Positions 8,296 to 18,705 are shown, numbered from the stretch's first letter. The stretch is 64,000 nt of DNA from Streptantibioticus cattleyicolor NRRL 8057 = DSM 46488 (GCF_000240165.1 NC_017586.1:3534001-3598000); one strand, 5' to 3'. Notes: generated from the sequence alone by a model not told the origin. A program made the numbers and translations.

Positions 8296-10541
8296 CCCTG
8301 GACACCACCAAGCACGCAGCCCAGACCCCGGACACCGCGCTGCCCTGGGCCGAACTCGGGCTCAAGCCGGACGAGTACGAGCGCATCGTGGACATCCTGG
8401 GCCGCCGGCCCACCGGTGCCGAACTCGCCATGTACTCGGTGATGTGGTCCGAGCACTGCTCGTACAAGTCCAGCAAGGTGCACCTGAAGCAGTTCGGCGA
8501 GAAGGCGCCGGACAGCTCGGCCATGCTGGTGGGCATCGGCGAGAACGCCGGCGTGGTCGACGTCGGCCAGGGGTACGCGGTCACCTTCAAGGTCGAGTCG
8601 CACAACCACCCCTCCTACATCGAGCCGTACCAGGGCGCGGCCACCGGGGTGGGCGGCATCGTCCGTGACATCCTGGCGATGGGCGCCCGTCCGGTGGCCG
8701 TGATGGACCCGCTGCGGTTCGGCGCCGCCGACCACCCCGACACCAAGCGGGTGCTGCCCGGCGTGGTGGCCGGCATCGGCGGCTACGGCAACTGCCTGGG
8801 CCTGCCCAACATCGGCGGCGAAGTGGTCTTCGACCCCTGCTACCAGGGCAACCCGCTGGTCAACGCGCTCTGCGTGGGCGTGATGCGGCACGAGGACATC
8901 CACCTGGCCAAGGCGTCGGGACCGGGCAACAAGGTGATCCTGTACGGCGCCCGCACCGGCGGCGACGGCATCGGCGGCGTCTCGGTGCTCGCCTCCGAGA
9001 CCTTCTCCGACAGCGGCCCGGCCAAGCGCCCCGCGGTGCAGGTCGGCGACCCGTTCCAGGAGAAGCTGCTCATCGAGTGCACCCTGGAGATCTTCGCCGA
9101 GAAGCTGGTGGTGGGCATCCAGGACCTCGGCGGGGCCGGGCTGTCCTGCGCCACCAGCGAGCTGGCCTCGGCCGGCTCCGGCGGCATGCGCGTCGAGCTG
9201 GACCGGGTGCCGCTGCGCGACTCCTCGCTCTCCCCCGAGGAGATCCTGATGAGTGAGTCGCAGGAGCGGATGTGCGCCGTCGTGGCGCCGGAGAACGTCG
9301 ACCGCTTCCTGGAGATCTGCGAGAAGTGGGACGTCATCGCCACCGTCATCGGTGAGGTCACCGACGGCGACCGGCTGGAGATCTACTGGCACGGCGAGCA
9401 GATCGTGGACGTCCCGCCGCGCACCGTCGCCCACGAGGGCCCGGTCTACCACCGGCCCTACCAGCGCCCGAGCTGGCAGGACGACCTCCAGGCGGACGAC
9501 CCGGCGAAGCTTGCGCGTCCGGCCACCGGGGACGAACTGCGCGCCGCCGTACTGGAGTTGATCTCCTCGCCCAACCAGGCGTCCAAGTCCTGGATCACCG
9601 ACCAGTACGACCGCTTCGTGCTCGGCAACACCGTCCTCGCCCAGCCCGAGGACGCCGGCATGGTCCGCATCGACGAGGAGACCAACCTCGGCGTGGCGGT
9701 GGCCACCGACGGCAACGGCCGGTACGCCAAGCTCGACCCGTACACCGGCGCGCAGCTCGCGCTGGCGGAGGCGTACCGCAACGTCGCCGCCACCGGGGCC
9801 CGGCCGCTGGCGGTCTCCGACTGCCTCAACTTCGGCTCGCCGGAGGACCCGGCGGTGATGTGGCAGTTCGCCGAGGCCACCCGGGGGCTCGCGGACGGCT
9901 GCCAGGCGCTGGGCACCCCGGTCACCGGGGGCAACGTCTCGCTGTACAACCAGACCGGCGAGACGGCCATCCACCCGACGCCGGTGGTGGCGGTGCTCGG
10001 GGTGATCGACGACGTCACCCGGCGCACCCCGGTCGCCTTCGCCGAGGAGGGGCAGCTGATCTACCTGCTCGGCGAGACCCGCGACGAACTCGGCGGCTCG
10101 GCCTGGGCCCAGGTCGCCCACGGCCACCTCGGCGGGCTGCCGCCGGCGGTGGACCTGGAGCGGGAGAAGCTGCTCGCCGAGATCCTCATCTCCGGCTCCC
10201 GGGACGGCATGATCGACGCCGCCCACGACCTGTCCGACGGCGGGCTGGTGCAGGCGCTGGCCGAGTCGTGCCTCAAGGGCGGCAAGGGCGCCCGGATCGT
10301 GCTCCCGGAGGGCGCCGACCCGTTCGTGACGCTCTTCTCGGAGTCGGCGGGGCGGGCGGTGGTCGCCGTGCCGCGCAGCGAGGAGCTGCGCTTCACCGAC
10401 ATGTGCGCCGCGCGCGGGCTGCCGGCCGCCCGGATCGGCGTGGTGGACGGCGACACCCTCGACGTGCAGGGCCAGTTCGCCATCCCGCTGGCCGAGCTGC
10501 GCCAGGCCCACGAGGCCACCGTCCCGGCGCTGCTGGCGTAA
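8292..10541 (+). CDS. purL: FGAM synthase subunit PurL (small type)
   Basis: 749 residues, the length of the small PurL that works with separate PurS and PurQ. It makes FGAM from FGAR with ATP and ammonia. The AIRS-type fold appears twice. Motifs: [11 protein letters not shown] near the N-terminus, [22 protein letters not shown] with the catalytic His, the [10 protein letters not shown] phosphate loop, and the second-half [10 protein letters not shown] and HDLSDGGL. It is the last gene of purSQL, followed by a strong terminator. Confidence 0.97.
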   Translation: MTLDTTKHAAQTPDTALPWAELGLKPDEYERIVDILGRRPTGAELAMYSVMWSEHCSYKSSKVHLKQFGEKAPDSSAMLVGIGENAGVVDVGQGYAVTFKVESHNHPSYIEPYQGAATGVGGIVRDILAMGARPVAVMDPLRFGAADHPDTKRVLPGVVAGIGGYGNCLGLPNIGGEVVFDPCYQGNPLVNALCVGVMRHEDIHLAKASGPGNKVILYGARTGGDGIGGVSVLASETFSDSGPAKRPAVQVGDPFQEKLLIECTLEIFAEKLVVGIQDLGGAGLSCATSELASAGSGGMRVELDRVPLRDSSLSPEEILMSESQERMCAVVAPENVDRFLEICEKWDVIATVIGEVTDGDRLEIYWHGEQIVDVPPRTVAHEGPVYHRPYQRPSWQDDLQADDPAKLARPATGDELRAAVLELISSPNQASKSWITDQYDRFVLGNTVLAQPEDAGMVRIDEETNLGVAVATDGNGRYAKLDPYTGAQLALAEAYRNVAATGARPLAVSDCLNFGSPEDPAVMWQFAEATRGLADGCQALGTPVTGGNVSLYNQTGETAIHPTPVVAVLGVIDDVTRRTPVAFAEEGQLIYLLGETRDELGGSAWAQVAHGHLGGLPPAVDLEREKLLAEILISGSRDGMIDAAHDLSDGGLVQALAESCLKGGKGARIVLPEGADPFVTLFSESAGRAVVAVPRSEELRFTDMCAARGLPAARIGVVDGDTLDVQGQFAIPLAELRQAHEATVPALLA

Positions 10542-10552
10542 GGCCACGGCCG

Positions 10553-10599
10553 CCACGGCCCCGTACCCCACGCGCACGCGCCGGGGTACGGGGCCGTGG
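10553..10599 (+). terminator. Terminator of the purSQL operon
   Basis: CCACGGCCCCGTACCCC and GGGGTACGGGGCCGTGG form a perfect 17-bp stem with a 13-nt loop, starting 12 nt after the purL stop. Confidence 0.9.
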
Positions 10600-10620
10600 C
10601 GCGTCGGTAAGGTCGGCGGC

Positions 10621-11403
10621 ATGGCGACGACGGCTCGGCGCAAGGCGCGTTCGTACGATCCGCGGCGGACCCGGGGGGCGCTGACCGCGCAGACCGCTGC
10701 GGTGCTCACGGCGGCCCGCGGGCTCACCCCCGGGCAGCTCGACGCGCCCTGCGGCCTGCCCGGCTGGGACGTGCGCGACCTGCTGGCGCACCTCGCGGCG
10801 CAGATCGACGCCGTGCCGGCCGCGCTGGCGCTGCCCGCGCCGCCGCCCGGCACCCCCGTCACCGACGTCACCGGCCTGCCCGCCTCGCCGCCGGCCCCGG
10901 CGGGTTCCGCCGCGCGCACGGCCGACCCGGTGGCCGCCGTCGAGGCCGCCGCCGCCCGGCTGGAGCCGGTGCTGGACGAGGCGGTGCGCGCCGACCGGAT
11001 CGTCCCCCACCCCGGCGGCGCCGTGCGCGCCCTGGACCTCACCGTGACCCGGCTGCTCGAACTCGTCGTCCACGGCGACGACCTGGCCCGGGCCACCGGC
11101 GTCGACGTGCCGCCGGACCGGCAGGCGCTGGCCGCCGCCGTACGGCTGCTGGCCGACGCGCTGGCCGCCCGCGCCCCGGGCAACTCCGTGGAGCTGCGGG
11201 TGCCGCCGTTCGCCGCCGTACAGGCCGTTCCCGGGCCCCGGCACACCCGTGGCACCCCGCCGAACGTGGTGGAGACCGACCCGCTGACCTGGCTGCGGGT
11301 GGCGACCGGACGGGAGAGCTGGGCGGCGGCCTGCGAGCGGGCGGCGATCAGCGCCAGTGGCGAACGCGCGGATCTGTCCGGTTTCCTGCCGCTTCTCACG
11401 TGA
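10621..11403 (+). CDS. Mycothiol-dependent maleylpyruvate isomerase-type protein
   Basis: 260 residues of the DinB-like/MDMPI N-terminal family (TIGR03083 type), with a sterol-carrier-like C-terminus in related annotations. The likely metal-binding His residues are in DLLAHLAAQ (about 60) and LLELVVHGDDLARA (about 147). Family members use mycothiol, the actinobacterial thiol, or bind metal, but the substrate is unknown for most. A typical C-terminal segment RGTPPNVVETDPLTWLRVATGR is present. It lies between purL and purF, separated from both by non-coding gaps, and is probably transcribed on its own. Confidence 0.75.
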   Translation: MATTARRKARSYDPRRTRGALTAQTAAVLTAARGLTPGQLDAPCGLPGWDVRDLLAHLAAQIDAVPAALALPAPPPGTPVTDVTGLPASPPAPAGSAARTADPVAAVEAAAARLEPVLDEAVRADRIVPHPGGAVRALDLTVTRLLELVVHGDDLARATGVDVPPDRQALAAAVRLLADALAARAPGNSVELRVPPFAAVQAVPGPRHTRGTPPNVVETDPLTWLRVATGRESWAAACERAAISASGERADLSGFLPLLT

Positions 11404-11461
11404 CCGCTGCCACCACGCACCTGGGGCCGGGGGCACCGGCGGGGCCAGTAGACTCGTACTC

Positions 11462-12979
11462 GTGCCACGTGGCGACGGACGACTCAACCACGATCTCCTT
11501 CCCGGCGAGAAGGGCCCCCAGGACGCTTGCGGTGTCTTCGGTGTCTGGGCTCCGGGTGAAGAGGTCGCCAAGCTCACCTACTTCGGGCTGTACGCCCTGC
11601 AGCACCGCGGACAGGAGTCCGCGGGCATCGCAGTGAGCAACGGCTCCCAGATTCTGGTCTTCAAGGACATGGGACTGGTCTCCCAGGTCTTCGACGAGAC
11701 CTCGCTCAGCTCCCTCCAGGGCCACATCGCGGTGGGCCATGCCCGCTACTCCACCACCGGTGCCTCGGTGTGGGAGAACGCCCAGCCCACCTTCCGGGCG
11801 ACCGCGAACGGCTCCATCGCGCTGGGCCACAACGGCAACCTGGTCAACACCGCGGAACTGGCCGAGCTGGTCGCGGCCCTCCCGCAGGGCGACGGCCGGG
11901 CCACCAACGTGGCGGCCACCAACGACACCGACCTGGTGACCGCGCTGCTGGCCGGCCAGGCCGACGAGGACGGCAAGCCGCTCTCCGTCGAGGAGGCCGC
12001 GGCGCGGGTGCTCCCGCAGGTCAAGGGGGCCTTCTGCCTGGTCTTCATGGACGAGCACACGCTCTACGCGGCGCGTGACCCGCAGGGCATCCGGCCGCTG
12101 GTGCTGGGCCGGCTGGAACGCGGCTGGGTGGTCGCCTCCGAGACCGCCGCGCTCGACATCGTCGGCGCCTCGTTCGTCCGGGAGATCGAGCCCGGCGAGC
12201 TGATCGCCGTCGACGAGAACGGCCTGCGCACCTCCCGGTTCGCCGAGGCCCGCCCCAAGGGCTGCGTCTTCGAGTACGTGTACCTGGCCCGCCCGGACAC
12301 CGACATCGCGGGGCGCAACGTCTACCTCTCCCGGGTCGAGATGGGCCGCCGGCTGGCCAAGGAGGCCCCCGCCGACGCCGACCTGGTGATACCCACCCCG
12401 GAGTCCGGCACCCCGGCCGCCGTCGGCTACGCGGAGGCCAGCGGCATCCCGTACGGCTCCGGCCTGGTGAAGAACTCCTACGTCGGCCGGACCTTCATCC
12501 AGCCCTCGCAGACCATCCGGCAGCTCGGCATCCGGCTCAAGCTCAACCCGCTCAAGGAGGTCATCCGCGGCAAGCGGCTGGTGGTGGTGGACGACTCCAT
12601 CGTCCGCGGCAACACCCAGCGCGCCCTGGTGCGGATGCTCCGCGAGGCCGGCGCCGCCGAGGTGCACGTGCGGATCTCCTCGCCGCCGGTGAAGTGGCCG
12701 TGCTTCTTCGGCATCGACTTCGCCACCCGGGCCGAGCTGATCGCCAACGGGATGTCGGTCGAGGAGATCGGCAAGTCGCTCGGCGCCGACTCGCTGGCCT
12801 ACATCTCCATCGACGGCATGGTGGAGGCGACCACGATCGCCAAGCCCGACCTGTGCCGGGCCTGCTTCGACGGCGAATACCCGATGGAACTGCCCGACCC
12901 GGAGCTGCTGGGCAAGCAGTTGCTGGAGACCGAACTGGCCGGCGGTCCGGACGCGGCCAACGCGCTGCGCCGCCCGTAA
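11462..12979 (+). CDS. purF: Amidophosphoribosyltransferase PurF
   Basis: 505 residues. First enzyme of purine synthesis: PRPP plus glutamine gives phosphoribosylamine. An 11-residue-plus propeptide precedes Cys23 in DACGVFG, the N-terminal nucleophile exposed by autocleavage. The glutaminase domain includes HRGQESAGIAV and GHARYSTTG. The PRTase domain has the PRPP loop VVVDDSIVRGNTQ. Cysteines at RPKGCVFEY and in KPDLCRACFDG fit the Fe-S-cluster class of PurF. GTG at 11462 was chosen because it gives the usual PRGDGRLNHDLL leader; the open frame upstream overlaps the previous gene. Confidence 0.96.
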   Translation: MPRGDGRLNHDLLPGEKGPQDACGVFGVWAPGEEVAKLTYFGLYALQHRGQESAGIAVSNGSQILVFKDMGLVSQVFDETSLSSLQGHIAVGHARYSTTGASVWENAQPTFRATANGSIALGHNGNLVNTAELAELVAALPQGDGRATNVAATNDTDLVTALLAGQADEDGKPLSVEEAAARVLPQVKGAFCLVFMDEHTLYAARDPQGIRPLVLGRLERGWVVASETAALDIVGASFVREIEPGELIAVDENGLRTSRFAEARPKGCVFEYVYLARPDTDIAGRNVYLSRVEMGRRLAKEAPADADLVIPTPESGTPAAVGYAEASGIPYGSGLVKNSYVGRTFIQPSQTIRQLGIRLKLNPLKEVIRGKRLVVVDDSIVRGNTQRALVRMLREAGAAEVHVRISSPPVKWPCFFGIDFATRAELIANGMSVEEIGKSLGADSLAYISIDGMVEATTIAKPDLCRACFDGEYPMELPDPELLGKQLLETELAGGPDAANALRRP

Positions 12980-13020
12980 CCCCGCGCGCTGTCGTACATC
13001 ACTACCGAAAGATCCCAGCC

Positions 13021-14094
13021 ATGTCTGAGACCACGAGCACCGGTGCGAGCTATGCCGCGGCGGGTGTCGACATCGAGGCGGGCGACCACGCCGTCGAGCT
13101 GATGAAGGAGTGGGTGGCCAAGGCCACCCGCCCCGAGGTCGTCGGCGGCCTGGGCGGCTTCGCCGGTCTCTTCGACGCCTCGGCGCTCAAGCGCTACCAG
13201 CGTCCGCTGCTGGCCTCCGCCACCGACGGGGTGGGCACCAAGGTCGACGTCGCCCGCCGGATGGGGGTCTACGACACCATCGGCCACGACCTGGTCGGCA
13301 TGGTCGTGGACGACCTGGTGGTGTGCGGCGCCGAGCCGCTGTTCATGACCGACTACGTGTGCGTCGGCAAGGTCCACCCGGAGCGGGTGGCCGCCATCGT
13401 CAAGGGCATCGCCGAGGGGTGCTCGCTGGCCGGCTGCGCGCTGGTGGGCGGCGAGACGGCGGAGCACCCGGGGCTGCTCGGCCCGGAGGAGTTCGACGTG
13501 GCCGGGGCGGGCACCGGCGTGGTCGAGGCCGACCGGCTGCTCGGTGCCGACCTCATCCGTACTGGTGACGTGGTGATCGCCATGGAGTCCTCCGGACTTC
13601 ACTCGAACGGGTACTCGCTCGTGCGGCACGTGGTCTTCGACCGGGCCGGCTGGGCGCTCGACCGCGAGGTACCGGAGCTGGGCCGCACCCTCGGCGAGGA
13701 ACTGCTGGAGCCGACCCGGATCTACGCGCTGGACTGCCTGGCGCTCACCCGCACCACCGAGGTGCACGCCTTCGCGCACATCACCGGCGGCGGACTCGCC
13801 AACAACCTCGCCCGGGTGATCCCGGACCACCTGCACGCCACGGTGGACCGCGGCAGCTGGGCGCCGGCCCCGGTCTTCGGCCTGGTCGGCTCGCTCGGCG
13901 AGGTCAGCCGGCCGGAGCTGGAGAAGACCCTCAACATGGGCGTCGGCATGATCGCGGTGGTGCCCACCGGTTCGGTGGACGCGGCGCTGACCACGCTGGC
14001 CGACCGCGGGGTGGGCGCCTGGGTGGCCGGTGAGATCACCGACCGCGGCGACCGCGCCGAGGCCGTGACGCTGACCGGGGGGTACGCCGGGTAA
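13021..14094 (+). CDS. purM: Phosphoribosylformylglycinamidine cyclo-ligase PurM
   Basis: 357 residues, AIR synthetase, which closes the imidazole ring of FGAM using ATP. Motifs: SYAAAGVDIEAGDHAVELMK at the start, LLASATDGVGTKVDVA, GHDLVGMVVDDLVVCGAEPLF, LVGGETAEHPG and SSGLHSNGYSLVR. It starts at ATG 41 nt after purF and is very probably cotranscribed with it. It ends at a hairpin shared with the convergent DUF3073 gene. Confidence 0.97.
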   Translation: MSETTSTGASYAAAGVDIEAGDHAVELMKEWVAKATRPEVVGGLGGFAGLFDASALKRYQRPLLASATDGVGTKVDVARRMGVYDTIGHDLVGMVVDDLVVCGAEPLFMTDYVCVGKVHPERVAAIVKGIAEGCSLAGCALVGGETAEHPGLLGPEEFDVAGAGTGVVEADRLLGADLIRTGDVVIAMESSGLHSNGYSLVRHVVFDRAGWALDREVPELGRTLGEELLEPTRIYALDCLALTRTTEVHAFAHITGGGLANNLARVIPDHLHATVDRGSWAPAPVFGLVGSLGEVSRPELEKTLNMGVGMIAVVPTGSVDAALTTLADRGVGAWVAGEITDRGDRAEAVTLTGGYAG

Positions 14095-14114
14095 CCGGGG
14101 GCACGCACGACGAA

Positions 14115-14143
14115 ACCCGGTCCGGGCAGGCCCCGGACCGGGT
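14115..14143. terminator. Bidirectional terminator after purM
   Basis: ACCCGGTCCGGG, CAGGC loop, CCCGGACCGGGT: a perfect 12-bp stem between convergent genes. Confidence 0.85.
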
Positions 14144-14171
14144 GAGCGAGACGCGGTGAAAGACGGAAGCG

Positions 14172-14423
14172 TCAAGCGCGACGACGTTGCGAAGAGTGGT
14201 GCTGGCTCTCCTCGTCCTCGTCGTCCTCGTCGTTGTAGAGATCCGCGTACCGTGCGTACGGGTCGTCGTTCAGCTCATCGTCTTCCACGTGCTCCGGCTT
14301 CGCCGGCTGCGTCGACGATGCGCCCAGCTCCTCGGCCAGACGTGCAAGATCAGTACCGCCGCTGTTGTACTTCAGCTGGCGGGCGACCTTTGTCTGCTTG
14401 GCCTTGGCCCGGCCGCGCCCCAT
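14172..14423 (-). CDS. DUF3073 protein
   Basis: 83-residue small protein conserved in actinomycetes, recognised by the basic start MGRGRAKAKQTKVARQLKY followed by an acidic stretch (DDPYARYADLYNDEDDEDEE) and a basic tail. No enzymatic motif. The family's function is unknown; the charge pattern suggests binding to nucleic acid or ribosome, which is inference only. The position between purM and vdh matches SCO4088. Confidence 0.9.
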   Translation of the reverse strand: MGRGRAKAKQTKVARQLKYNSGGTDLARLAEELGASSTQPAKPEHVEDDELNDDPYARYADLYNDEDDEDEESQHHSSQRRRA

Positions 14424-14733
14424 GGCTCGACCCCCTCAACGGCGGGGCTCAACGGCCCCGAGTCTTGACACGCGTTCATGAAGTGGAACGGTCTTCAACC
14501 ACCGAAGACCGGTCCGTAGGGCTTCAACGGTACCTGCTTCTGTGGCCGCACGGTACGCCGCCCGCACGACGCGCGTCGAAGCAGGGGCCGTAAACGCCCC
14601 CGTCCTAGCTGGTCAGCCCTGATTTTACCTTCTTCTGTGCACGGATCGCCGCCGGGGCGTGGTACGGGTCGCACTTCGCCGGGTGCACGGCGCGGGCACG
14701 GACCGCCACCACGGTCCCCCGGACGGCCGACCC

Positions 14734-15873
14734 TCAGCCGGCCAGCGCCGCCGGACCGTCCTGCACACCCCCCGCGGCCAGCCACGATTGCGCCGGGGTG
14801 CGCTCGGCCATGCGCGTTTCGGCCAGCCGGTCGGCGGCGACCGCGGGGGGCACGCCGTCGGCCGCGGCCCGTTCGAAAATGGCCAGGGTGGTGTCGTAGA
14901 TCCGGGCCGCCTTCGCCTTGGCGCGCTCGAAGTCGAAGCCGTGCAGCTCGTCGGCGACCTGGATCACCCCGCCGGCGTTGACCACGTAGTCGGGGGCGTA
15001 GAGGATGCCGCGATCGGCGAGGTCCTTCTCCACCCCGGGGTGGGCGAGCTGGTTGTTGGCGGCACCGCAGACCACCGAGGCGGTCAGCTGCGGGACGGTC
15101 TCGTCGTCGAGGGCGCCGCCGAGGGCGCAGGGCGCGTACACGTCGAGGCCGGCGCGGATCAGGGCGGTGGTGTCGGCGACCGCCTCGACCTCGGGGTGGC
15201 GCTCGCGGATCGCGGCCACGGCCTCGGCGCGCACGTCGGTGACGACCACCCGGGCGCCGTCCGCCAGCAGGTGCTCCACCAGGTGGTGGCCGACCTTGCC
15301 GACCCCGGCGACGCCGACCCGGCGACCGCTGAGGGTGGGCTCCCCCCAGCGGGTGGCGGCGCTGGCCCGCATGCCCTGGAAGACGCCGAACGCGGTGAGC
15401 ACCGAGGAGTCGCCGGCGCCGCCGCCGGCCACCGAACGCCCGGTGGTCCAGCGGTTCTCGGTGGCGACCACGTCCATGTCGGCGACGTAGGTGCCGACGT
15501 CGCAGGCGGTGACGTACCGGCCGCCGAGGGAGGCGACGAAACGGCCGTAGGCGCGCAGCAGTTCGTCGGTCTTGTCGCTGACCGGGTCGCCGATGATGAC
15601 GGCCTTGCCGCCGCCGTGGTCCAGGCCGGCGAGGGCGTTCTTGTAGCTCATGCCGCGGGCGAGGTTGAGGGCGTCCTCCACGGCCTCGTCCTCGGAGGCG
15701 TAGGGGAAGAAGCGGGTGCCGCCGAGCGCGGGGCCCAGGGCGGTGGAGTGGATGGCGATCACGGCCTTCAGGCCGGTGGAGCGGTCCTGGCAGAGCACGA
15801 CCTGCTCGTGTCCCCCCTGTTCCGATCGGAACAGCTTGGAGACCACGGAGTTCGTCTGACGTACGTCGGTCAC
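14734..15873 (-). CDS. vdh: Valine (branched-chain amino acid) dehydrogenase
   Basis: 379 residues, Glu/Leu/Phe/Val dehydrogenase family. It deaminates valine and related amino acids with NAD+, supplying branched acyl-CoA precursors. Seen: [15 protein letters not shown], catalytic Lys in [17 protein letters not shown], the second [18 protein letters not shown], and the Rossmann [34 protein letters not shown] is the C-terminal cofactor contact. The frame runs far upstream, but GTG at 15873 sits after GGGAG and matches the family N-terminus. It is divergent from the SCO4090-type gene, as in S. coelicolor (SCO4089). Confidence 0.95.
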   Translation of the reverse strand: MTDVRQTNSVVSKLFRSEQGGHEQVVLCQDRSTGLKAVIAIHSTALGPALGGTRFFPYASEDEAVEDALNLARGMSYKNALAGLDHGGGKAVIIGDPVSDKTDELLRAYGRFVASLGGRYVTACDVGTYVADMDVVATENRWTTGRSVAGGGAGDSSVLTAFGVFQGMRASAATRWGEPTLSGRRVGVAGVGKVGHHLVEHLLADGARVVVTDVRAEAVAAIRERHPEVEAVADTTALIRAGLDVYAPCALGGALDDETVPQLTASVVCGAANNQLAHPGVEKDLADRGILYAPDYVVNAGGVIQVADELHGFDFERAKAKAARIYDTTLAIFERAAADGVPPAVAADRLAETRMAERTPAQSWLAAGGVQDGPAALAG

Positions 15874-16137
15874 GGTGGTGACTCCCGAGGTCGGTGGTGA
15901 CCCTCCGGATGGGTGGGGAGGGCTCGATGACGAAAGCGTAGAGCCAGCGGTGCCCGCGAACCACGGCGTGTCGTGGATCAGTACCTTGTGGGTGACATCG
16001 TCCGGTGACCGGGGGCGGCAGACGCACACCGCGGCGGCGTGGGACGATGCGCGTACAGGCGGCGACGGAGCGATGGGCCGACGCGCCCGCTGGGCGGGCG
16101 AGGAGGGGCACGCGCCGGCGGGAGCACGAGGGAGCGG

Positions 16138-17022
16138 GTGTCGGTCTTGGCTTCGGTGGTGGTCCCGTACACGGCGTACCTGCGCGTCTACGAGCCGTTG
16201 TCGGCCTTCCCCGAGCCCGAGCGCACGCACTGGAAGCGGTACGCGGCGGCCGGCGCGGCCCCGACCGCCCAGGACGAGCTGCGGCAGTCGCTCGCCGGGC
16301 TGCTGCCGGTGCCGCCGGTGGCGGTGCCGGTGCACGAGAGCCGGGACGCCTTCGTGGCGGTGGTGGACGACGTCACGCACATCTGCCCGTGGCGTACCCG
16401 GTTGCGCGGCTGGCTGGCGCTGGAGCGGCTGGCCGAGGAGTTCCCGGCGCCGGTGCTGGACGCGGTGCTGCCGCCGGTGGTGCGCCGGCAGGCGGAGGCC
16501 GACTTCGAGCAGTGGCGGGCCGCGCACCCGGACGACCGGCCGTGGATCCGCACCGCGACCTGGCACGTGCCGGTGCGGTGGTTCGCGCTCTTCGACGACT
16601 CCGAGCGGGTGTTCGAGCCCGGGGGACCGGTCGCGGTGGAGGATTCCTCCAGTGAAGGCGATCGCAAGCGGCGTACCGAGCCGGTGATGCGGTACCGCAC
16701 GGCGATGGTGCAGGCCCGCCGACGGGTGGCGCGCACCCTGCGGGTGCTGCGGGACACCCTGGAGGAGGGGCCGCTCATCGACGGCCTGGTGGACGTCGGG
16801 CGCTGGCTGGAGGAGTTCCACCCCCGGTCGCTGGTGGAGCTGGACTACGGCGGCCTGGTCCATGTGATCCCGGAGGGCGGGCTGGCGGCGGACCACAGCG
16901 CCGCGGAGGTCGCCGAGGGCGTGGCGGCGCTGCGGGAGGGCGACGGCGCCCGGGCCGGGGAGGCGTACGGGCGGCTCACCGAGCGCTGGCGCCGGGTGCG
17001 GGAACTCCAGTTCGCCAACTGA
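16138..17022 (+). CDS. Conserved hypothetical protein (SCO4090-type)
   Basis: 294 residues, function unknown. The N-terminal [19 protein letters not shown] and a later [19 protein letters not shown] identify it with the protein found between vdh and bldC in Streptomyces. There is no signal peptide or membrane segment; the C-terminal 100 residues are helical and Arg/Glu-rich, ending in [13 protein letters not shown] at 16138 follows GAGGGAG and was preferred to an ATG 99 nt upstream whose extra residues are low-complexity Arg. A cytoplasmic role in development is suggested only by its neighbour. Confidence 0.8.
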   Translation: MSVLASVVVPYTAYLRVYEPLSAFPEPERTHWKRYAAAGAAPTAQDELRQSLAGLLPVPPVAVPVHESRDAFVAVVDDVTHICPWRTRLRGWLALERLAEEFPAPVLDAVLPPVVRRQAEADFEQWRAAHPDDRPWIRTATWHVPVRWFALFDDSERVFEPGGPVAVEDSSSEGDRKRRTEPVMRYRTAMVQARRRVARTLRVLRDTLEEGPLIDGLVDVGRWLEEFHPRSLVELDYGGLVHVIPEGGLAADHSAAEVAEGVAALREGDGARAGEAYGRLTERWRRVRELQFAN

Positions 17023-17595
17023 CACGATCGAGCCAATCTCGCGCCACCGATGCATTCCGGCCACCGGTCGGTGGGCCGTCCACGGTGCGGATGGCCGGCC
17101 GGACCGCGCGCCGCGTATGAGTACCCTTACCGAACGCTGATGCCCAGGCCAGAACCTTGGCCACTATCCAGGCCAACGTGTCAAGCGTGACGCAGAGCAC
17201 GTTTCCGGACTCTTGCCCTTATAGCCATTGCTCGTGTCAAAATAGGACAACGGGTCCAGGAATGGCTCGTTCCGCCCGAGGTGGGGCGGAATGCCCGACA
17301 TTGCTGCTCTTGAGGCGTCTGGGGTCGCGTGATCGGTCTGTGACTGATCGTCACGCCTGCGTGACTGTCCGTTATGACACGGTCCATCGGCTTCCGTCGA
17401 GCTTGAACACCTGAGAGGGCAATTCCATCGGTTTGGCCGACGCGGCTGGACGGATGGTGTAGTTGTAGTGCCGAGGACAAGCCGTTCGTCCTATTACCGA
17501 CTCGGCTCGCGTCCGCCATTTCGGGCAACGCGGGTCAAGGTGCAGAATTTAGAGGAAAGAACCGTGATGGTTCGGTTCTCCCGAGGAGGCCGCTC
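17023..17595 (+). promoter_or_regulatory. Long upstream region of bldC
   Basis: 573 bp without a convincing gene, and lower in GC than its flanks. It should contain the bldC promoter and leader. Near the gene, GAACC-GTGAT-GGTTC (about 17559-17573) can form a small hairpin just before the GAGGAGG ribosome site at 17584. A perfect palindrome is listed separately. Nothing else was recognised. Confidence 0.55.
17350..17365. promoter_or_regulatory. Perfect inverted repeat upstream of bldC
   Basis: GTCACGC-CT-GCGTGAC, two 7-bp arms. A further GTGAC lies 10 nt to the left of the first arm (17340-17344), pairing with the same GTCAC, so three GTGAC-type half sites fall in 26 bp. This is the shape of a dimeric regulator's operator. 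The cognate protein is unknown. Confidence 0.4.
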
Positions 17596-17802
17596 ATGAC
17601 CGCTCGCACCCCTGATGCCGAGCCGCTGCTGACCCCCGCTGAGGTCGCCACCATGTTCCGCGTGGACCCGAAGACCGTCACGCGCTGGGCCAAGGCCGGC
17701 AAGCTCACGTCCATCCGCACCCTCGGTGGCCACCGCCGCTACCGCGAGGCGGAGGTTCGTGCCCTGCTCGCGGGCATCCCGCAGCAGCGCGCGGAGAGCT
17801 GA
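17596..17802 (+). CDS. bldC: Developmental regulator BldC
   Basis: 68 residues, a small MerR-type winged-helix DNA-binding protein without an effector domain. LLTPAEVATMFRVDPKTVTRWAKAG is the HTH and GGHRRYREAEVRALL the wing and following helix. BldC controls the onset of aerial growth and binds direct repeats cooperatively by head-to-tail multimers; this is established in S. coelicolor and S. venezuelae. The sequence looks full-length and unaltered. A strong GAGGAGG lies 5 nt before the ATG. Confidence 0.98.
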   Translation: MTARTPDAEPLLTPAEVATMFRVDPKTVTRWAKAGKLTSIRTLGGHRRYREAEVRALLAGIPQQRAES

Positions 17803-17870
17803 ACGACCTCGTCCTACGGGTGATTCCGGGTCCCCCAGCCCGGTTCCGCCCCTTTTCCCGCAACACTTCC

Positions 17871-17894
17871 AGCCCCCCGCTCCGGTCGGGGGCT
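17871..17894 (+). terminator. Terminator after bldC
   Basis: AGCCCCC and GGGGGCT (with one extra C beside the loop) form a short strong hairpin about 70 nt after the bldC stop. Confidence 0.7.
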
Positions 17895-18302
17895 GTGGCA
17901 GATCGCGTCGGACTCCGCCGGGTCCGGCGCGATTTTCATTGCCCGGAACGGCTGCCGGGTCCGCCCACACGGGCCCCGCGAGGGCCCCGCAGACGGCCCT
18001 GTGTGCCCTTCCAGGCCCCCCGCACGGCCCCGACGGCCCCTCAAGGCCCGAGGGGCCGTTGTGCGTTCATGTGCGGAGGTGTCCGGCCGTGCCGCCCGCC
18101 GGGGTGTTCCGGGGGGTATGGGAGCGGCGGTGCAATTGCACATATTAAATTGAGGCCCCCTGGCAAGGGCGGAAGTTCCACCGGCCTGCCAATATTTTGG
18201 GTGACTCCCGTCACACGCATCACTCTTGCCGCCCGAAGTAGGCGTGCGGTAGAGGGGGTTGGCGCCTCGCGGGGGCGCCGGGCCGCGGAACGTCCGGCCG
18301 CC
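17895..18302. other. Non-coding stretch between bldC and the small CxxCH gene
   Basis: About 400 bp with open frames of low-complexity Pro/Arg only. An AT-rich island at 18130-18160 (GCACATATTAAATTG) stands out and may be a promoter or a nucleoid-protein site. No gene is supported. Confidence 0.4.
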
Positions 18303-18467
18303 TCAAGTCCCCGCCGGGCGTGGGGTGTTGGGGTCGCGCGGCTCCATCGCCAGCCGCAGCAGACGGTGGCAGACGGGGCAGTGGCGGGTCAGGTGGCCGC
18401 GTCCGGCTATGGCCGCCAGATGGGCGCGCAGCAGCGCCCGGGTCTCATGCCTGTCGCGCTCCGGCAC
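18303..18467 (-). CDS. Small CxxCH-motif protein (DUF6274-like)
   Basis: About 54 residues with the core HETRALLRAHLAAI, then HLTRHCPVCHRLLRLAMEP. This resembles a small protein I associate with the DUF6274 family found next to bldC in Streptomyces. CPVCH looks like a heme c site, but no export signal is present, so a half zinc-finger with the preceding His residues is more likely. The start is uncertain: GTG at 18467 begins just before the conserved part; a longer frame reaches 18596. Function unknown. Confidence 0.6.
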   Translation of the reverse strand: MPERDRHETRALLRAHLAAIAGRGHLTRHCPVCHRLLRLAMEPRDPNTPRPAGT

Positions 18468-18705
18468 CTCGCCCCACCGCCTTCCGGCTCGGCCGTTGTG
18501 CCAGGGGTACCGGGGCCGCGCCCCGCCCGTCAAGACGGTACCCACGGGTATGCCCCGCTGCGTCCGGAGTGCACGGTTCCAGCGCGCCCGCCGCACACCC
18601 CGGCGTGCGCCCGTCGCACGGTGCCCCCCGCGGGGCCCCGGACCCTGGACCCCCGGAGCCCACCCGGGAACGACGAAGGCCCGGCATCCTCACCTTCCGT
18701 TCTAG

